Shown here one piece after another: positions 23,563-30,955 of a DNA stretch of 30,955 nucleotides. The position numbers were made by a program, and so were the translations under genes. Within the stretch, counting starts at the first letter, position 1. The number at the start of each line of letters is the position of its first letter. The stretch lies in assembly GCA_964580105.1 (NCBI GenBank), contig CAZOJJ010000036.1, positions 1 to 30,955 of the forward strand, written 5' to 3'. The DNA comes from CAZOJJ01 sp964580105. Its GTDB lineage: Bacteria > Bacteroidota > Rhodothermia > Rhodothermales > Rubricoccaceae. The notes under the pieces were generated by a model. The model searched no databases, was not told the origin of the DNA, and saw only the letters and a program-made list of their open reading frames with translations.

Positions 23563-24903
23563 ATGACCGCTCCCCTCCGCATCGCCCTCGTCTCGCCGCG
23601 CGGGCCGCTCTACCGCCACGGCTCCGGCATCTGGAAGAAGACCATGCGCTACGCGCCGCTGACGCTCACCACGCTCGCCGCGCTCATTCCGGACGACGTG
23701 CCCGCCGAGGTCACGCTCATCGACGAGGGCATCGAGGACATCGCCCCCGGGATCGAGGCGGACCTGGTCGGGATCAGCGCCATCACGGGGACGGCCCCGC
23801 GCGCCTACGAGCTGGCCGACCGCTTCCGCGCGCGCGGCCTGCCCGTCGTCCTCGGCGGCGTCCATCCCACGCTCGTGCCGGGCGAGGCCCAGGCCCACGC
23901 CGACAGCGTGGTCGTCGGCTACGCCGAGGACACGTGGCCGCAGCTCCTCCGCGATTTCCGGGCCGGGCGGATGCAGCCGCGCTACGGTCCGACGCCGAAC
24001 CTCTCGCTCGCCGGGCGCCCGCACGCCCGGCGCGACCTGCTGCCCCAGGGGCTGTTCACGCAGTCGCACACGCTGGAGGCCACGCGCGGCTGCCACCACG
24101 CGTGCACCTTCTGCGTCGTCCCGAGCGCCTGGGGCGGCCCGATGCAGCGGCCCGTTGCGGAGGTCATCGACGACGTGCGGCAGATGGGGGCGAAGAAGCT
24201 GCTCTTCCTCGACCTCAACCTGATCGCCGACGTGGCCTACGCGAAGGCGCTCTTCGAGGCGCTGATCCCGCTGAACCTGACGTGGGGCGGGCTGGCGACG
24301 ACGCTCATCGTCCGCGACGCCGAGCTCCTCGACCTCGCAGCGCGGTCGGGCTGCCGCGCGCTGCTGATCGGGTTCGAGTCGCTCTCGCCCGACGTGCTGG
24401 GCGAGTCGCGGAAGAGGTTCAACCGGCACCAGGACTACCGCACGGTCATCGACACGCTCCACGACCGGGGCATCGCCATCATGGGCTGCTTCGTGTTCGG
24501 GTTCGACCACGACACGCCCGAGGTCTTCGCCGAGACGGCCGCGTTCGTCCACGATGCGAACATCGACCTGCCGCGCTTCGCGATCCTGACGCCGTTCCCC
24601 GGCACGCCGCTCTACCGCCGACTCGACGCCGAGGGGCGGATTCTCACGACCGACTGGAGCCTCTACGACGCCCAGCACGTCGTCTTTCGGCCCGCGCAGA
24701 TGTCGCCGGACGCGCTCTGGCGCGGGACGGAGTGGGCCTGGAAGCAGACGTACCGCTACCGCTCGATTGCCAAGCGGCTCCTCGGCGCGCGCACCCAGCC
24801 CGCCCTCGGCGTGGCGACGAACCTCGGCTACCGGTTCTACGCCCACCGACTGCACCGTTACTACACGTGCGACTGGCGGTTGGGCCTGCGCCCGGCGGCC
24901 TGA
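23563..24903 (+). CDS. B12-binding-type radical SAM enzyme (first of two)
   Basis: 446 residues. The N-terminal ~130 residues form a cobalamin-binding-like Rossmann domain (LVGISAITGTAPRAYELADRF, then VVLGGVHPTLVPGEA). The radical SAM core starts with ATRGCHHACTFC, whose Cys177, Cys181 and Cys184 ligate the [4Fe-4S] cluster (CxxxCxxC). The classical DxHxxG cobalamin-ligand motif is absent (LIDEGIEDI at the expected place), as in many members that bind B12 without His. Such enzymes methylate or rearrange unactivated carbons in lipids, pigments or natural products. The substrate is unknown. Start ATG 23563 directly precedes the domain. Divergent from the kinase operon; 24 bp before the second radical SAM gene. 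Confidence 0.88.
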   Translation: MTAPLRIALVSPRGPLYRHGSGIWKKTMRYAPLTLTTLAALIPDDVPAEVTLIDEGIEDIAPGIEADLVGISAITGTAPRAYELADRFRARGLPVVLGGVHPTLVPGEAQAHADSVVVGYAEDTWPQLLRDFRAGRMQPRYGPTPNLSLAGRPHARRDLLPQGLFTQSHTLEATRGCHHACTFCVVPSAWGGPMQRPVAEVIDDVRQMGAKKLLFLDLNLIADVAYAKALFEALIPLNLTWGGLATTLIVRDAELLDLAARSGCRALLIGFESLSPDVLGESRKRFNRHQDYRTVIDTLHDRGIAIMGCFVFGFDHDTPEVFAETAAFVHDANIDLPRFAILTPFPGTPLYRRLDAEGRILTTDWSLYDAQHVVFRPAQMSPDALWRGTEWAWKQTYRYRSIAKRLLGARTQPALGVATNLGYRFYAHRLHRYYTCDWRLGLRPAA

Positions 24904-24927
24904 GCCCTGCACCCCGAACCCACCCCC

Positions 24928-26415
24928 ATGCGCCTCACGCTCGTCCACCCCTGCATCGGCCGCCGCGTGGGCGAGCCGTACATCAAGGCCTGGCAGATGG
25001 AGCCGCTCCCGCCCGCCACGCTGGCCGGGCTGACGCCCGAGCACGTGGACGTCCGCTTCTACGACGACCGGATGGAGGCCATCCCCTACGACGAGCCCAC
25101 CGACCTCGTGGCGATCTCCGTCGAGACGTACACGGCCAGGCGCTCGTACCAGATCGCCACGGAGTACCGGCGGCGCGGCGTGCCCGTCGTGATGGGCGGC
25201 TTCCACGCCACGCTCGTCCCCGAGGAGGTGAGCCGCTACGCCGAGGCCGTCGTGATCGGCGAGGCCGAGGGCGTCTGGCCCCAGGTCCTCGCCGACGCCG
25301 AGGCAGGCCGACTCAAACGCGTCTACCGGGGTGCGGGCCGCCCACCGCTGACCGACGTGCGGCCTGACCGCTCCATCTTCCGGGGCAAGCGCTACCTGCC
25401 CATCGGGCTCGTCGAGGCCGGGCGCGGGTGCCACTTCACGTGCGAGTTCTGCGCCATCCAGGCCTACTTCGGCTCGACGCAGACCCGCCGCCCGACCGAG
25501 GCCATCCTCGACGAGATCCGCGAGATGAAGGCGCTCGGCCACAAGCTTCTCTTCTTCGTGGACGACAACGTGACGTCCAACATGAAGCAGGCGAAGGCCT
25601 TCTTCCGCGCGCTCGCGCCCTTGAACGTGCGGTGGGTCGGCCAGGCGAGCCTCAACGCGGCGCACGACGACGAATTCCTCGCGCTGCTCAAGGCGAGCGG
25701 CTGCCAGGGGCTGCTCTTCGGGTTCGAGACGCTCAACGAGCAGAACCTCCGCCGGATGAACAAGCGCTTCAACACCATGCGCGGCGGCTACGAGGTTGCG
25801 CTGGCGAACCTCCGCCGGCACGGCATCCGCCTCTACGTCACGTTCATCCTCGGCTACGACGAAGACGCCGACGACACGTTCGACGAAGCCCTCGCCTTCG
25901 CGCAGAAGCACAAGTTCTACATCACCGCCTTCAACCACCTCACGCCGTTCCCCGGCACGCCGCTCTACGAGCGCCTGGAGCGCGAGGGCCGCCTCCGCTT
26001 CGACACATGGTGGCTCGACCCCGACTACCGCTACAACATGCTCCCCTTCTGGCCGAAGCGGATGACGCCCGAGGCCGTGCAGGCGAAGTGCGTCGAGGCC
26101 CGGGCGAAGTTCTACGCCTGGCCGTCCATCCTGCGCCGCTCGTTCGACCGCGTCAACGGCGGCAACCTCTTCATGTGGTCGGCCTTTTTCACGATCAACA
26201 CGATGCTCCGCCGGGAGGTGGCCCAGCGCGACGGCTTCCCCCTGGGCGACGAATCCTTCGAAGGCGACCTGCTCCCCGCCGTCCACACCGAGCCGTTCGA
26301 CGCCACGCCTCGGCCGCGCGTCCTCGGCCACCAGCCCGCCTCGGGACAGGTGCGGAGCCGGCCGGTGGCGGCCGGGCGTCGTAGGGGTTTCCCTCGCAGG
26401 GGGGCGGGGACCTAA
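24928..26415 (+). CDS. B12-binding-type radical SAM enzyme (second of two)
   Basis: 495 residues with the same layout: a B12-binding-like domain (LVAISVETYTARRSYQIATEY, VVMGGFHATLVPEE, VVIGEAEGVW) and a radical SAM core with AGRGCHFTCEFC (Cys168, Cys172, Cys175). The late core has TPFPGTPLYERLEREGRL, shared almost word for word with the neighbour, so the pair probably arose by duplication. The DxHxxG motif is again absent (FYDDRMEAI). A longer C-terminal region (YAWPSILRRSFDRVNGGNLFMWSAFF) and an Arg/Pro-rich tail distinguish it. The 24-bp spacing implies co-transcription and perhaps consecutive reactions on one substrate. Confidence 0.88.
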   Translation: MRLTLVHPCIGRRVGEPYIKAWQMEPLPPATLAGLTPEHVDVRFYDDRMEAIPYDEPTDLVAISVETYTARRSYQIATEYRRRGVPVVMGGFHATLVPEEVSRYAEAVVIGEAEGVWPQVLADAEAGRLKRVYRGAGRPPLTDVRPDRSIFRGKRYLPIGLVEAGRGCHFTCEFCAIQAYFGSTQTRRPTEAILDEIREMKALGHKLLFFVDDNVTSNMKQAKAFFRALAPLNVRWVGQASLNAAHDDEFLALLKASGCQGLLFGFETLNEQNLRRMNKRFNTMRGGYEVALANLRRHGIRLYVTFILGYDEDADDTFDEALAFAQKHKFYITAFNHLTPFPGTPLYERLEREGRLRFDTWWLDPDYRYNMLPFWPKRMTPEAVQAKCVEARAKFYAWPSILRRSFDRVNGGNLFMWSAFFTINTMLRREVAQRDGFPLGDESFEGDLLPAVHTEPFDATPRPRVLGHQPASGQVRSRPVAAGRRRGFPRRGAGT

Positions 26416-26496
26416 CCCGCACCGCCGCACGCGCGGCGCCCGCATCTTCCGCCCGGGATCGGCCGGACCTTGTGGTCGAATCATCCCGGAGCTCCG

Positions 26497-27453
26497 ATGC
26501 TGACGCTGCGCCACATCCTCTTCCCGACGGACGGGTCGCCGTGCGCCGAGCACGCGTTCGCGCACGCCGTCCACCTCGCCGACCTGTTCCGGGCGGCATT
26601 GCACGTGGTCTACGTATGGCAGGGGCACGGCGCAGAGCCCCGGGAGGCGTTGCCCGCGCCTCTGGATACTCTCTATGCCCGTGCCCGCGAGGTGGCCGGC
26701 GATACCTTCGCCGGGACCATCGTGCGCGCCGAGGAGCGCGAGGGCGTGCCCGCCATCGGGCTGCTGGCCTACGCCCAGCGCCACGCCATCGACCTCATCG
26801 TGATGGGGACGCACGGGCGGCGCGGCGTGGGCCGCCTCATGCTCGGGAGCGTTGCCGAGGAGGTCGTCCGCCTGGCGGATTGCCCCGTGCTGACGCTCCG
26901 CCCGCCCGTGGAGCGCGCCCCGCGCGAGCTACGGCGCCTCCTCGCTCCGGTGGACTTCTCGCCGTCCTCGTGGGTGGCCGTGGCCTACGCCCAGCACCTC
27001 GCCGCCGCCACCGGCGGGCGCCTCGACCTCCTCCACGTCGTCGAGACGCTGCCGAGCTACGGCCTCGCGGACATCCCGGCCGTCTTCCCGCCGCCCTCGG
27101 ACGACGTGCTGGCCTCGACGCGGCAGGCGCTCCTCGACCTCGCCGCCGAGACGCACGGGCCGAAGGTGCCCGTCGAGGCCCACGTCGTCGCCGGCCACCC
27201 CGTCCTCGGCGTGCTCGACACGGCCGAGCGGCTGCACCCCGACCTCGTCGTGCTGCCCTCGCACGGGCGGACGGGTCTTCGCCGCCTGATCCTGGGGAGC
27301 GTGGCCGAGCAGGTGGTGCGTCGGGCACCGAGCCCCGTGCTCGTCGTGCGCGGCGAGGGCGCCGGGCTGACGCCGGACGAGGCGCTGCGCCGCGCCGGCC
27401 CGGCGACGCTCACGCACCCGGCCTCGCCCGTGCCGCGTCGCCGCGTGGCCTGA
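26497..27453 (+). CDS. Tandem-domain universal stress protein (UspA family)
   Basis: 318 residues with two USP domains. Domain 1 (residues 1-~145) opens with RHILFPTDGS and ends with the ATP-binding motif GTHGRRGVGRLMLGSVAEEV. Domain 2 opens RRLLAPVDFSPSS and ends PSHGRTGLRRLILGSVAEQV. Both G-x2-G-x9-G-S motifs are intact, so both may bind ATP. It is a stress-response protein of unspecified role. The ATG at 26497 is preferred over the GTG at 26470 because the first strand begins immediately and a GGAG sits a few bases upstream. It follows the second radical SAM gene by 81 bp on the same strand. Confidence 0.9.
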   Translation: MLTLRHILFPTDGSPCAEHAFAHAVHLADLFRAALHVVYVWQGHGAEPREALPAPLDTLYARAREVAGDTFAGTIVRAEEREGVPAIGLLAYAQRHAIDLIVMGTHGRRGVGRLMLGSVAEEVVRLADCPVLTLRPPVERAPRELRRLLAPVDFSPSSWVAVAYAQHLAAATGGRLDLLHVVETLPSYGLADIPAVFPPPSDDVLASTRQALLDLAAETHGPKVPVEAHVVAGHPVLGVLDTAERLHPDLVVLPSHGRTGLRRLILGSVAEQVVRRAPSPVLVVRGEGAGLTPDEALRRAGPATLTHPASPVPRRRVA

Positions 27454-27484
27454 CGCGGCGCGGGCCGTCGGCGCTACGTCGGCG

Positions 27485-27877
27485 CTAGATCAGGCGGTCC
27501 TCGTAGGCCAGGAGGTGGAGGACGAACGCGTCGCGGATCAGCGCCACGCGGGCCGCCTCCGCCTTCGCGTCGCCGTACGCCAGCCGCTCGCGCCGGACGC
27601 CGCCCTCCTCGTACTCCACGAGCGCGAAGAGGTCCGGCGTGAGGGCGCCGAGCGCGCCCCGCAGGCACCGCGCGAAGAAGACCATGTCGAGGGGCCGGGC
27701 CTCGGCCGGGGGCGTCCGGTCGCCCGGCGCGTTCGAGACGAGCCGCTGGAGGAGCCCGCCGTCTTCGCCGGGCCAGAAGTGGCCCCTCGGAAACGGCGAG
27801 CCCTCTCGGACGGCGGGCAGGTCCATGCACCCGTCGGCGTTGATCGTCGCAGCGAGGAGGAACGTGGGGTTGAGCAT
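27485..27877 (-). CDS. Small hypothetical protein downstream of rnk
   Basis: 130 residues (MLNPTFLLAATINADGCMDL...). No family recognised. The first half carries a Gly/Pro-rich stretch (GSPFPRGHFWPGEDGG); the second half has a strand-like LFALVEYEEGGVRRERLAYGD and an amphipathic C-terminal helix. The frame is open upstream, but the ATG at 27877 sits 29 bp after rnk, which fits a two-gene operon. The coding call rests on the operon position and plausible protein composition. Confidence 0.55.
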   Translation of the reverse strand: MLNPTFLLAATINADGCMDLPAVREGSPFPRGHFWPGEDGGLLQRLVSNAPGDRTPPAEARPLDMVFFARCLRGALGALTPDLFALVEYEEGGVRRERLAYGDAKAEAARVALIRDAFVLHLLAYEDRLI

Positions 27878-27906
27878 GGAGGCGGGCGGCGTAGCGCGGC
27901 CGGTCG

Positions 27907-28323
27907 TCACACGGCGGCCCAGGAGTCCCGCGCGCGCTCGGGCTGGAAGGTGACCGCCTCGATGCGGAACCGCTTGCGCCCCGCCGGCACCACCCACTCC
28001 ACGACGTCGCCCTCCTGCTGCCCGAGGAGGGCCGTGCCGACGGGCGCCAGCACCGAGACCTTCCCCGCCCGGAAGTCGGCCTGGCCGGGCAGGACGAGCA
28101 TGTACTCCCCGACGTCGCCGGTGTCGAGGTCGCACAGCCGCACGGACGAGTTCAGCGTGACGACGTAGGGCGGCACTTCTTCGGGACGGACGACGATGGC
28201 CCGTTCCAACTCCTCCTTGAGGTCCACCAGCGCCTTGACCTCCTGGTGGGCCGGCTGACGCGACGTGATGAGCCGGGAGAGCGCGGCGCGGTCGGGTTCG
28301 GTGATGTAGATGGGGTTCCGCAT
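27907..28323 (-). CDS. rnk: Rnk-like, GreA/GreB C-terminal domain protein
   Basis: 138 residues matching the Rnk (regulator of nucleoside diphosphate kinase) family. It has a short N-terminal helical part (IYITEPDRAALSRLI, then LVDLKEELERA) instead of the long Gre coiled coil, then PEEVPPYVVTLNSSVRLCDLDTG and the C-terminal FKBP-like domain with VSVLAPVGTALLGQQEGDVVEW. Family members bind RNA polymerase near the secondary channel without the acidic cleavage tip. The ATG at 28323 is chosen; the ATG at 28377 adds an Arg-rich stretch with no family match. Divergent from oxyR. Confidence 0.88.
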   Translation of the reverse strand: MRNPIYITEPDRAALSRLITSRQPAHQEVKALVDLKEELERAIVVRPEEVPPYVVTLNSSVRLCDLDTGDVGEYMLVLPGQADFRAGKVSVLAPVGTALLGQQEGDVVEWVVPAGRKRFRIEAVTFQPERARDSWAAV

Positions 28324-28407
28324 GACGCCTTCGGGATGGACGGTTCGGGGATCGCGACGGGTCCTCACACGACGCATCCCCTCCTGCTAGCCGCAGCCAC
28401 CCGTAGA

Positions 28408-28436
28408 GGGGGGCCGGACGGATGCTCCGGCCCCCC
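28408..28436. promoter_or_regulatory. 11-bp perfect hairpin between rnk and oxyR
   Basis: GGGGGGCCGGA (28408-28418) pairs perfectly with TCCGGCCCCCC (28426-28436) around a 7-base loop. It lies between two divergent genes, so it does not end a known transcript, and no T-tract follows on either strand. It may be part of a leader, a small RNA or a protein-binding site. Confidence 0.45.
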
Positions 28437-28558
28437 GAAGGGGCAGAAGAGAAGGGCGCCGGGCACCCGGGGTGACCGCGGAGCCGGCGCGACTGCCGGA
28501 CTCGCCCGAAGTATCGGCACGATTTCGCGATGTGTCCAATCTCTTGTTTGTATCCTCC

Positions 28559-28575
28559 GATAGCTTCCGCTTATC
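28559..28575. promoter_or_regulatory. Possible LysR-type site upstream of oxyR
   Basis: GATA-N9-TATC dyad ending 9 bases before the GTG start of oxyR. Its spacing fits the T-N11-A form of LysR-type sites and its place would suit autoregulation. Such short dyads arise by chance, so this is tentative. Confidence 0.25.
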
Positions 28576-28584
28576 AGTCAGGCC

Positions 28585-29523
28585 GTGACCCTGCTCCAGC
28601 TCTCCTACGTCGTCGCCCTCGAGCGCCACGGCCACTTCCGCCTCGCCGCCGAGGCGAGCCACGTCACGCAGCCCACGCTGAGCACGCAGGTGCGCAAGCT
28701 GGAAGAGGAACTCGGCGTCGTGCTGTTCGACCGGACGGCCCACCCCATCGTGCCGACGGAGGTGGGGCGGCAGGTGGTGGCGCAGGCACGGCTGGTGCTG
28801 GCCGAAGCCGAACGGCTCCGCGAGCTCGTCCGTGAGGCGACCGGCGAGATGGCCGGGGAGCTCCGCGTGGGGCTGCTCTCGACGCTGGCCCCTTACCTCC
28901 TCCCGCTCGTCATCGCCCCGTTCGCGCGGCGCTACCCCCGCGTTTCGCTCGTCTTCGAAGAGCTCGTTGCCGAGCGGACCGTCGAGTTCGTCCGCCGCGA
29001 CCTCCTCGACGCCGGGCTCGTCGCCACGCCGGTCTCGGCGCGGGGGCTGGTGGAGGTGCCGCTGTTCGAGGAGCCGCTGGTGGGATACGTCGCGCCCGGG
29101 CACCGGCTCTACGGCCGGGAAACGATCACGGTGGAGGACCTCAGCGCGGAGGACGTGTGGGTGATGCGGGAGGGCCACTGCTTCCGCGAGCAGGTGCTCG
29201 GATTGTTGGAGCGCGGCGCGGCAGCGCGGCCGGACGCCAAGGCGGTGCAGTTCGAGAGCGGCAATCTCGAGACGCTTCAGCGGCTGGTGGACCGGGGCTA
29301 CGGGATGACGCTGCTGCCGTGGCTGGCCGTCCAGGGCGAAGGCTCCCACGCGCCGGAGTCCGTCCGCCCCTTCCGTGCCCCCCCACCGACACGGACCGTC
29401 CGCCTCGTCTATGCGGCGACGCTGCTCAAGCGGCACCTCGTGCGCGCCTTCGCCAAGGAGGTCGCCCGCGCCGTCGCGCCGGTGCTCCCGCCGGGGGCCG
29501 TCGTCTACGAGCCGGGAGCGTAG
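28585..29523 (+). CDS. oxyR: OxyR-type LysR regulator with a single cysteine
   Basis: 312 residues from a GTG start. The N-terminal winged helix-turn-helix (LLQLSYVVALERHGHFRLAAEASHVTQPTLSTQVRKLEEEL) is followed by a LysR effector domain. It resembles OxyR in MREGHCFREQVLGLLERG, where Cys199 falls at the same number as the peroxidatic cysteine of E. coli OxyR. The resolving Cys208 is replaced by leucine, and there is no other cysteine in the protein. OxyR normally senses H2O2 through a 199-208 disulfide and activates catalase/peroxiredoxin genes. This one would need a different mechanism, such as sulfenic acid or an intersubunit or mixed disulfide. No target gene is adjacent. Confidence 0.88.
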   Translation: MTLLQLSYVVALERHGHFRLAAEASHVTQPTLSTQVRKLEEELGVVLFDRTAHPIVPTEVGRQVVAQARLVLAEAERLRELVREATGEMAGELRVGLLSTLAPYLLPLVIAPFARRYPRVSLVFEELVAERTVEFVRRDLLDAGLVATPVSARGLVEVPLFEEPLVGYVAPGHRLYGRETITVEDLSAEDVWVMREGHCFREQVLGLLERGAAARPDAKAVQFESGNLETLQRLVDRGYGMTLLPWLAVQGEGSHAPESVRPFRAPPPTRTVRLVYAATLLKRHLVRAFAKEVARAVAPVLPPGAVVYEPGA

Positions 29524-29569
29524 CTCCCACGCGGCGGCCCCCTTCCTCCGAGCGAGCAGGGCGCTGGCC

Positions 29570-29599
29570 CGTCGGCCCCGGAGGGAAGCGGGGCCGACG
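29570..29599. terminator. Hairpin between convergent oxyR and membrane-protein genes
   Basis: A perfect 10-bp stem (CGTCGGCCCC 29570-29579 with GGGGCCGACG 29590-29599, 10-base loop) lies in the 78-bp gap between convergent stops. No T-tract on either side, so its efficiency as a terminator is uncertain. Confidence 0.45.
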
Positions 29600-29601
29600 A
29601 G

Positions 29602-30833
29602 CTACGAGGGTGTGGATGATGGAGGCGTTGGCGGGGCAACCGCCATCCAGGCGGCGGCGAGGACGGGGCCGAGGGCGCACCCGGCGACGAACCCGGTGAC
29701 CCACGCGCCGCCCCAGGCAGCCGGCCACGCGGGCGTCAGCGTGAGGAGCGAGAAGAGGACGAGCCCGACGGCCGCGGCGAAGAAAGCCCGTCCGCGCGTC
29801 GCCGCCTCGCCCCACACGCCGCGCGCCGCCGCGACGAGGCCGAGAGACACGAACCCGAGCAGCATCAGGTGGAGGTAGAGGATCCGGTAGGCCGGCATGG
29901 CCGCCCAGCCCGCCTCGGGCGCGATGCCCACGCCGATCTGGCCGAGCGCCTTCAGGACGAGCAGCCCGAATGCCAGACGCCACGGCCCCCGAAGGCTCGG
30001 CCACAACGCCACGACGATGAGCCCGAGACCGCTCCCCACGAGCACCCCGCCAGGCGGGCCAGCCCGGCGAAGAGCGGCGGCACCAGCGCCGCCGGCATCC
30101 CGAGCGCGAATGTGAACGGCACGCCCGCCGCCGCCAGCGCCGCGCCCCACCGTGCGAGCCGGACGCCCCACCGTGCGAGCCGGACGCCCCGGCCCGCCTC
30201 GGCCGCCGCGAGGCCGAGCGTGCCGAGCACGAACCACCCCTCCGAGAACACGTCGAGGAAGACGTGCGTGAGGGCGCTCATCAGCGCGGGGCTCTCGCGG
30301 CCCGAGAACTGGAGCACCGGCAGCCCCCACGCGCCGAGCGTGGCGAGGGCGAGGAAGCACAGCGCGAGGTCGAGCAGCCGAAGCGGCAGACTCGGAGGCG
30401 CCCCCCGCCGCGCGCGGACGTACAGGACGGCGAAGGCGTACCACGTGAGCACGTTGAGCCCCGCCGCCATCACCCCGAGCGGAAGCTCCGCCGAACCGAT
30501 CTGTGCCGACGTGTAGCCGTAGAGCAGGAACGGCGGATACGCCAGCAGCGCCAGCCCGAACGTCGCACCGACGACGAGGCCGATGCGTGGCACCGGCCGC
30601 CCGCCGAGGTCGGGGAGGTGGCGCGCGATCAGCGCAAAGAGCGCGGGCGTCACCCACCCGAAGTACATCAGGTGGGAGTGCGCGTGGCGCACGTTCGTGA
30701 GGTCGAGCCCCAGCGTACCGCCGTGGGCGACGGCGAACCGGAAGAAGGCGCCGGTGAGTCCGGCCAGGACGAACAGCGCCAGCGCGCCGCGCCAGGCCCA
30801 GCGAAGGGGCGGCATCGCAGTGGGAGCGGCCAT
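29602..30833 (-). CDS. Polytopic CcoN/NorB-like membrane protein, apparent frameshift
   Basis: Two overlapping frames together make one ~410-residue protein with about 12 transmembrane segments. The upstream frame starts at ATG 30833 (MAAPTAMPPLRWAWRG) and carries RHAHSHLMYFGWVTPALF. The downstream frame runs to TAG at 29602 and carries YLHLMLLGFVSLGLVA. These His-rich motifs resemble haem-binding helices of truncated cytochrome-oxidase/NO-reductase subunit I-like proteins (family memory, moderate). The break is at a C4 run at 30045-30048: adding one C restores a continuous reading (...LAGLAR-LAG-VLVGSGLGLIVV). A sequencing or assembly indel is the simplest explanation; a real pseudogene is possible. 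A 21-bp duplication (30143-30184) repeats VRLARWG in frame. Confidence 0.7.
30143..30184 (-). repeat. 21-bp in-frame tandem duplication in the membrane-protein gene
   Basis: Two perfect 21-bp copies (30143-30163, 30164-30184) encode VRLARWG twice, in a loop between predicted membrane segments. Confidence 0.85.
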
Positions 30834-30845
30834 AGGAGCTTTGTA

Positions 30846-30871
30846 TTTAGGACGAACCTGTCCCAAACGTA
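30846..30871 (-). promoter_or_regulatory. TACGTTTG -7 box overlapping a GGAC-N6-GTCC palindrome
   Basis: On the minus strand TACGTTTG (30871-30864) matches the Bacteroidota -7 consensus TAnnTTTG exactly. It overlaps a 22-bp palindrome, TTTAGGAC-GAACCT-GTCCCAAA (30846-30867), in which seven of eight positions per arm are complementary. The membrane-protein ATG lies 12 bases further on. No good -33 TTTG is seen. The placement is that of a repressor operator at the transcription start. Confidence 0.5.
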
Positions 30872-30914
30872 CCCCGTCTCCCTCCGCGCTGCCGTTCCTC
30901 CGGCCGCTTTCATA

Positions 30915-30955
30915 CAATCTGTGGGGGCAATCTGTGGGGGCAATCTGTGGGGGCA
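30915..30955. repeat. 13-bp tandem repeat (CAATCTGTGGGGG) at the window end
   Basis: Three perfect copies (30915-30927, 30928-30940, 30941-30953) and the start of a fourth run off the end of the window. The contig probably broke inside this repeat. Confidence 0.85.

Noticed and set aside
21828..25367. Long + strand open frame crossing the kinase, gap and first radical SAM gene
   Set aside because: It is a shadow frame with low-complexity Arg/Pro/Ala-rich translation; real genes on either side explain the coding signal.

Overview
The window is very GC-rich bacterial chromosome. It carries type IX secretion markers (a gingipain-like PorU and a cargo C-terminal sorting domain with a YPNPFNP motif), a Bacteroidota-style promoter (TTTG-N20-TACGTTCG) and mostly no Shine-Dalgarno sequences. 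Together these suggest a GC-rich member of the Rhodothermia/Bacteroidota lineage (Rubricoccus/Rubrivirga/Salinibacter-like). The lineage is an inference; no rRNA gene is present to confirm it. Four runs of exactly 100 N mark assembly gaps, all next to short tandem repeats, and the window itself ends inside a 13-bp tandem repeat.

Layout. 1-5.4 kb: the tail of a T9SS cargo protein with a good terminator; an RsmB/NOP2-type RNA m5C methyltransferase (-); clpX (+); a repeat/gap region; a DEAD-box helicase overlapping a gap-damaged ChaN-like lipoprotein/exported protein gene. 5.4-16.6 kb: an isoprenylcysteine-methyltransferase-like membrane protein and a GT2 glycosyltransferase (-); a 5-kb porU (+); a GT4 glycosyltransferase (-) divergent from manC (+, GDP-mannose synthesis); an SDR oxidoreductase whose C-terminus is a hydrophobic hexapeptide repeat containing a gap; a YagU/DUF1440-like membrane protein.

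16.5-23.3 kb: a six-gene minus-strand operon with tightly coupled junctions. In transcription order it encodes a FixL-like PAS histidine kinase, a NarL/LuxR-type response regulator, a GNAT acyltransferase, a second acyltransferase-like protein, a fatty-acid desaturase and a GH3-type acyl-adenylating amide synthetase. The combination of a possible oxygen/redox sensor with desaturase, acyltransferases and an acyl-amide ligase looks like a dedicated pathway making an unsaturated acyl-amide or similar lipid-derived product. This is the most novel-looking system here. Divergent from it are two adjacent B12-binding-type radical SAM enzymes and a tandem universal stress protein.

27.5-31 kb: rnk and a small hypothetical gene (-), divergent from a one-cysteine OxyR (+); then a polytopic CcoN/NorB-like membrane protein (-) broken by an apparent one-base frameshift, preceded by a TACGTTTG -7 box overlapping a GGAC-N6-GTCC palindrome. 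No tRNA, rRNA, CRISPR array or insertion sequence was found.
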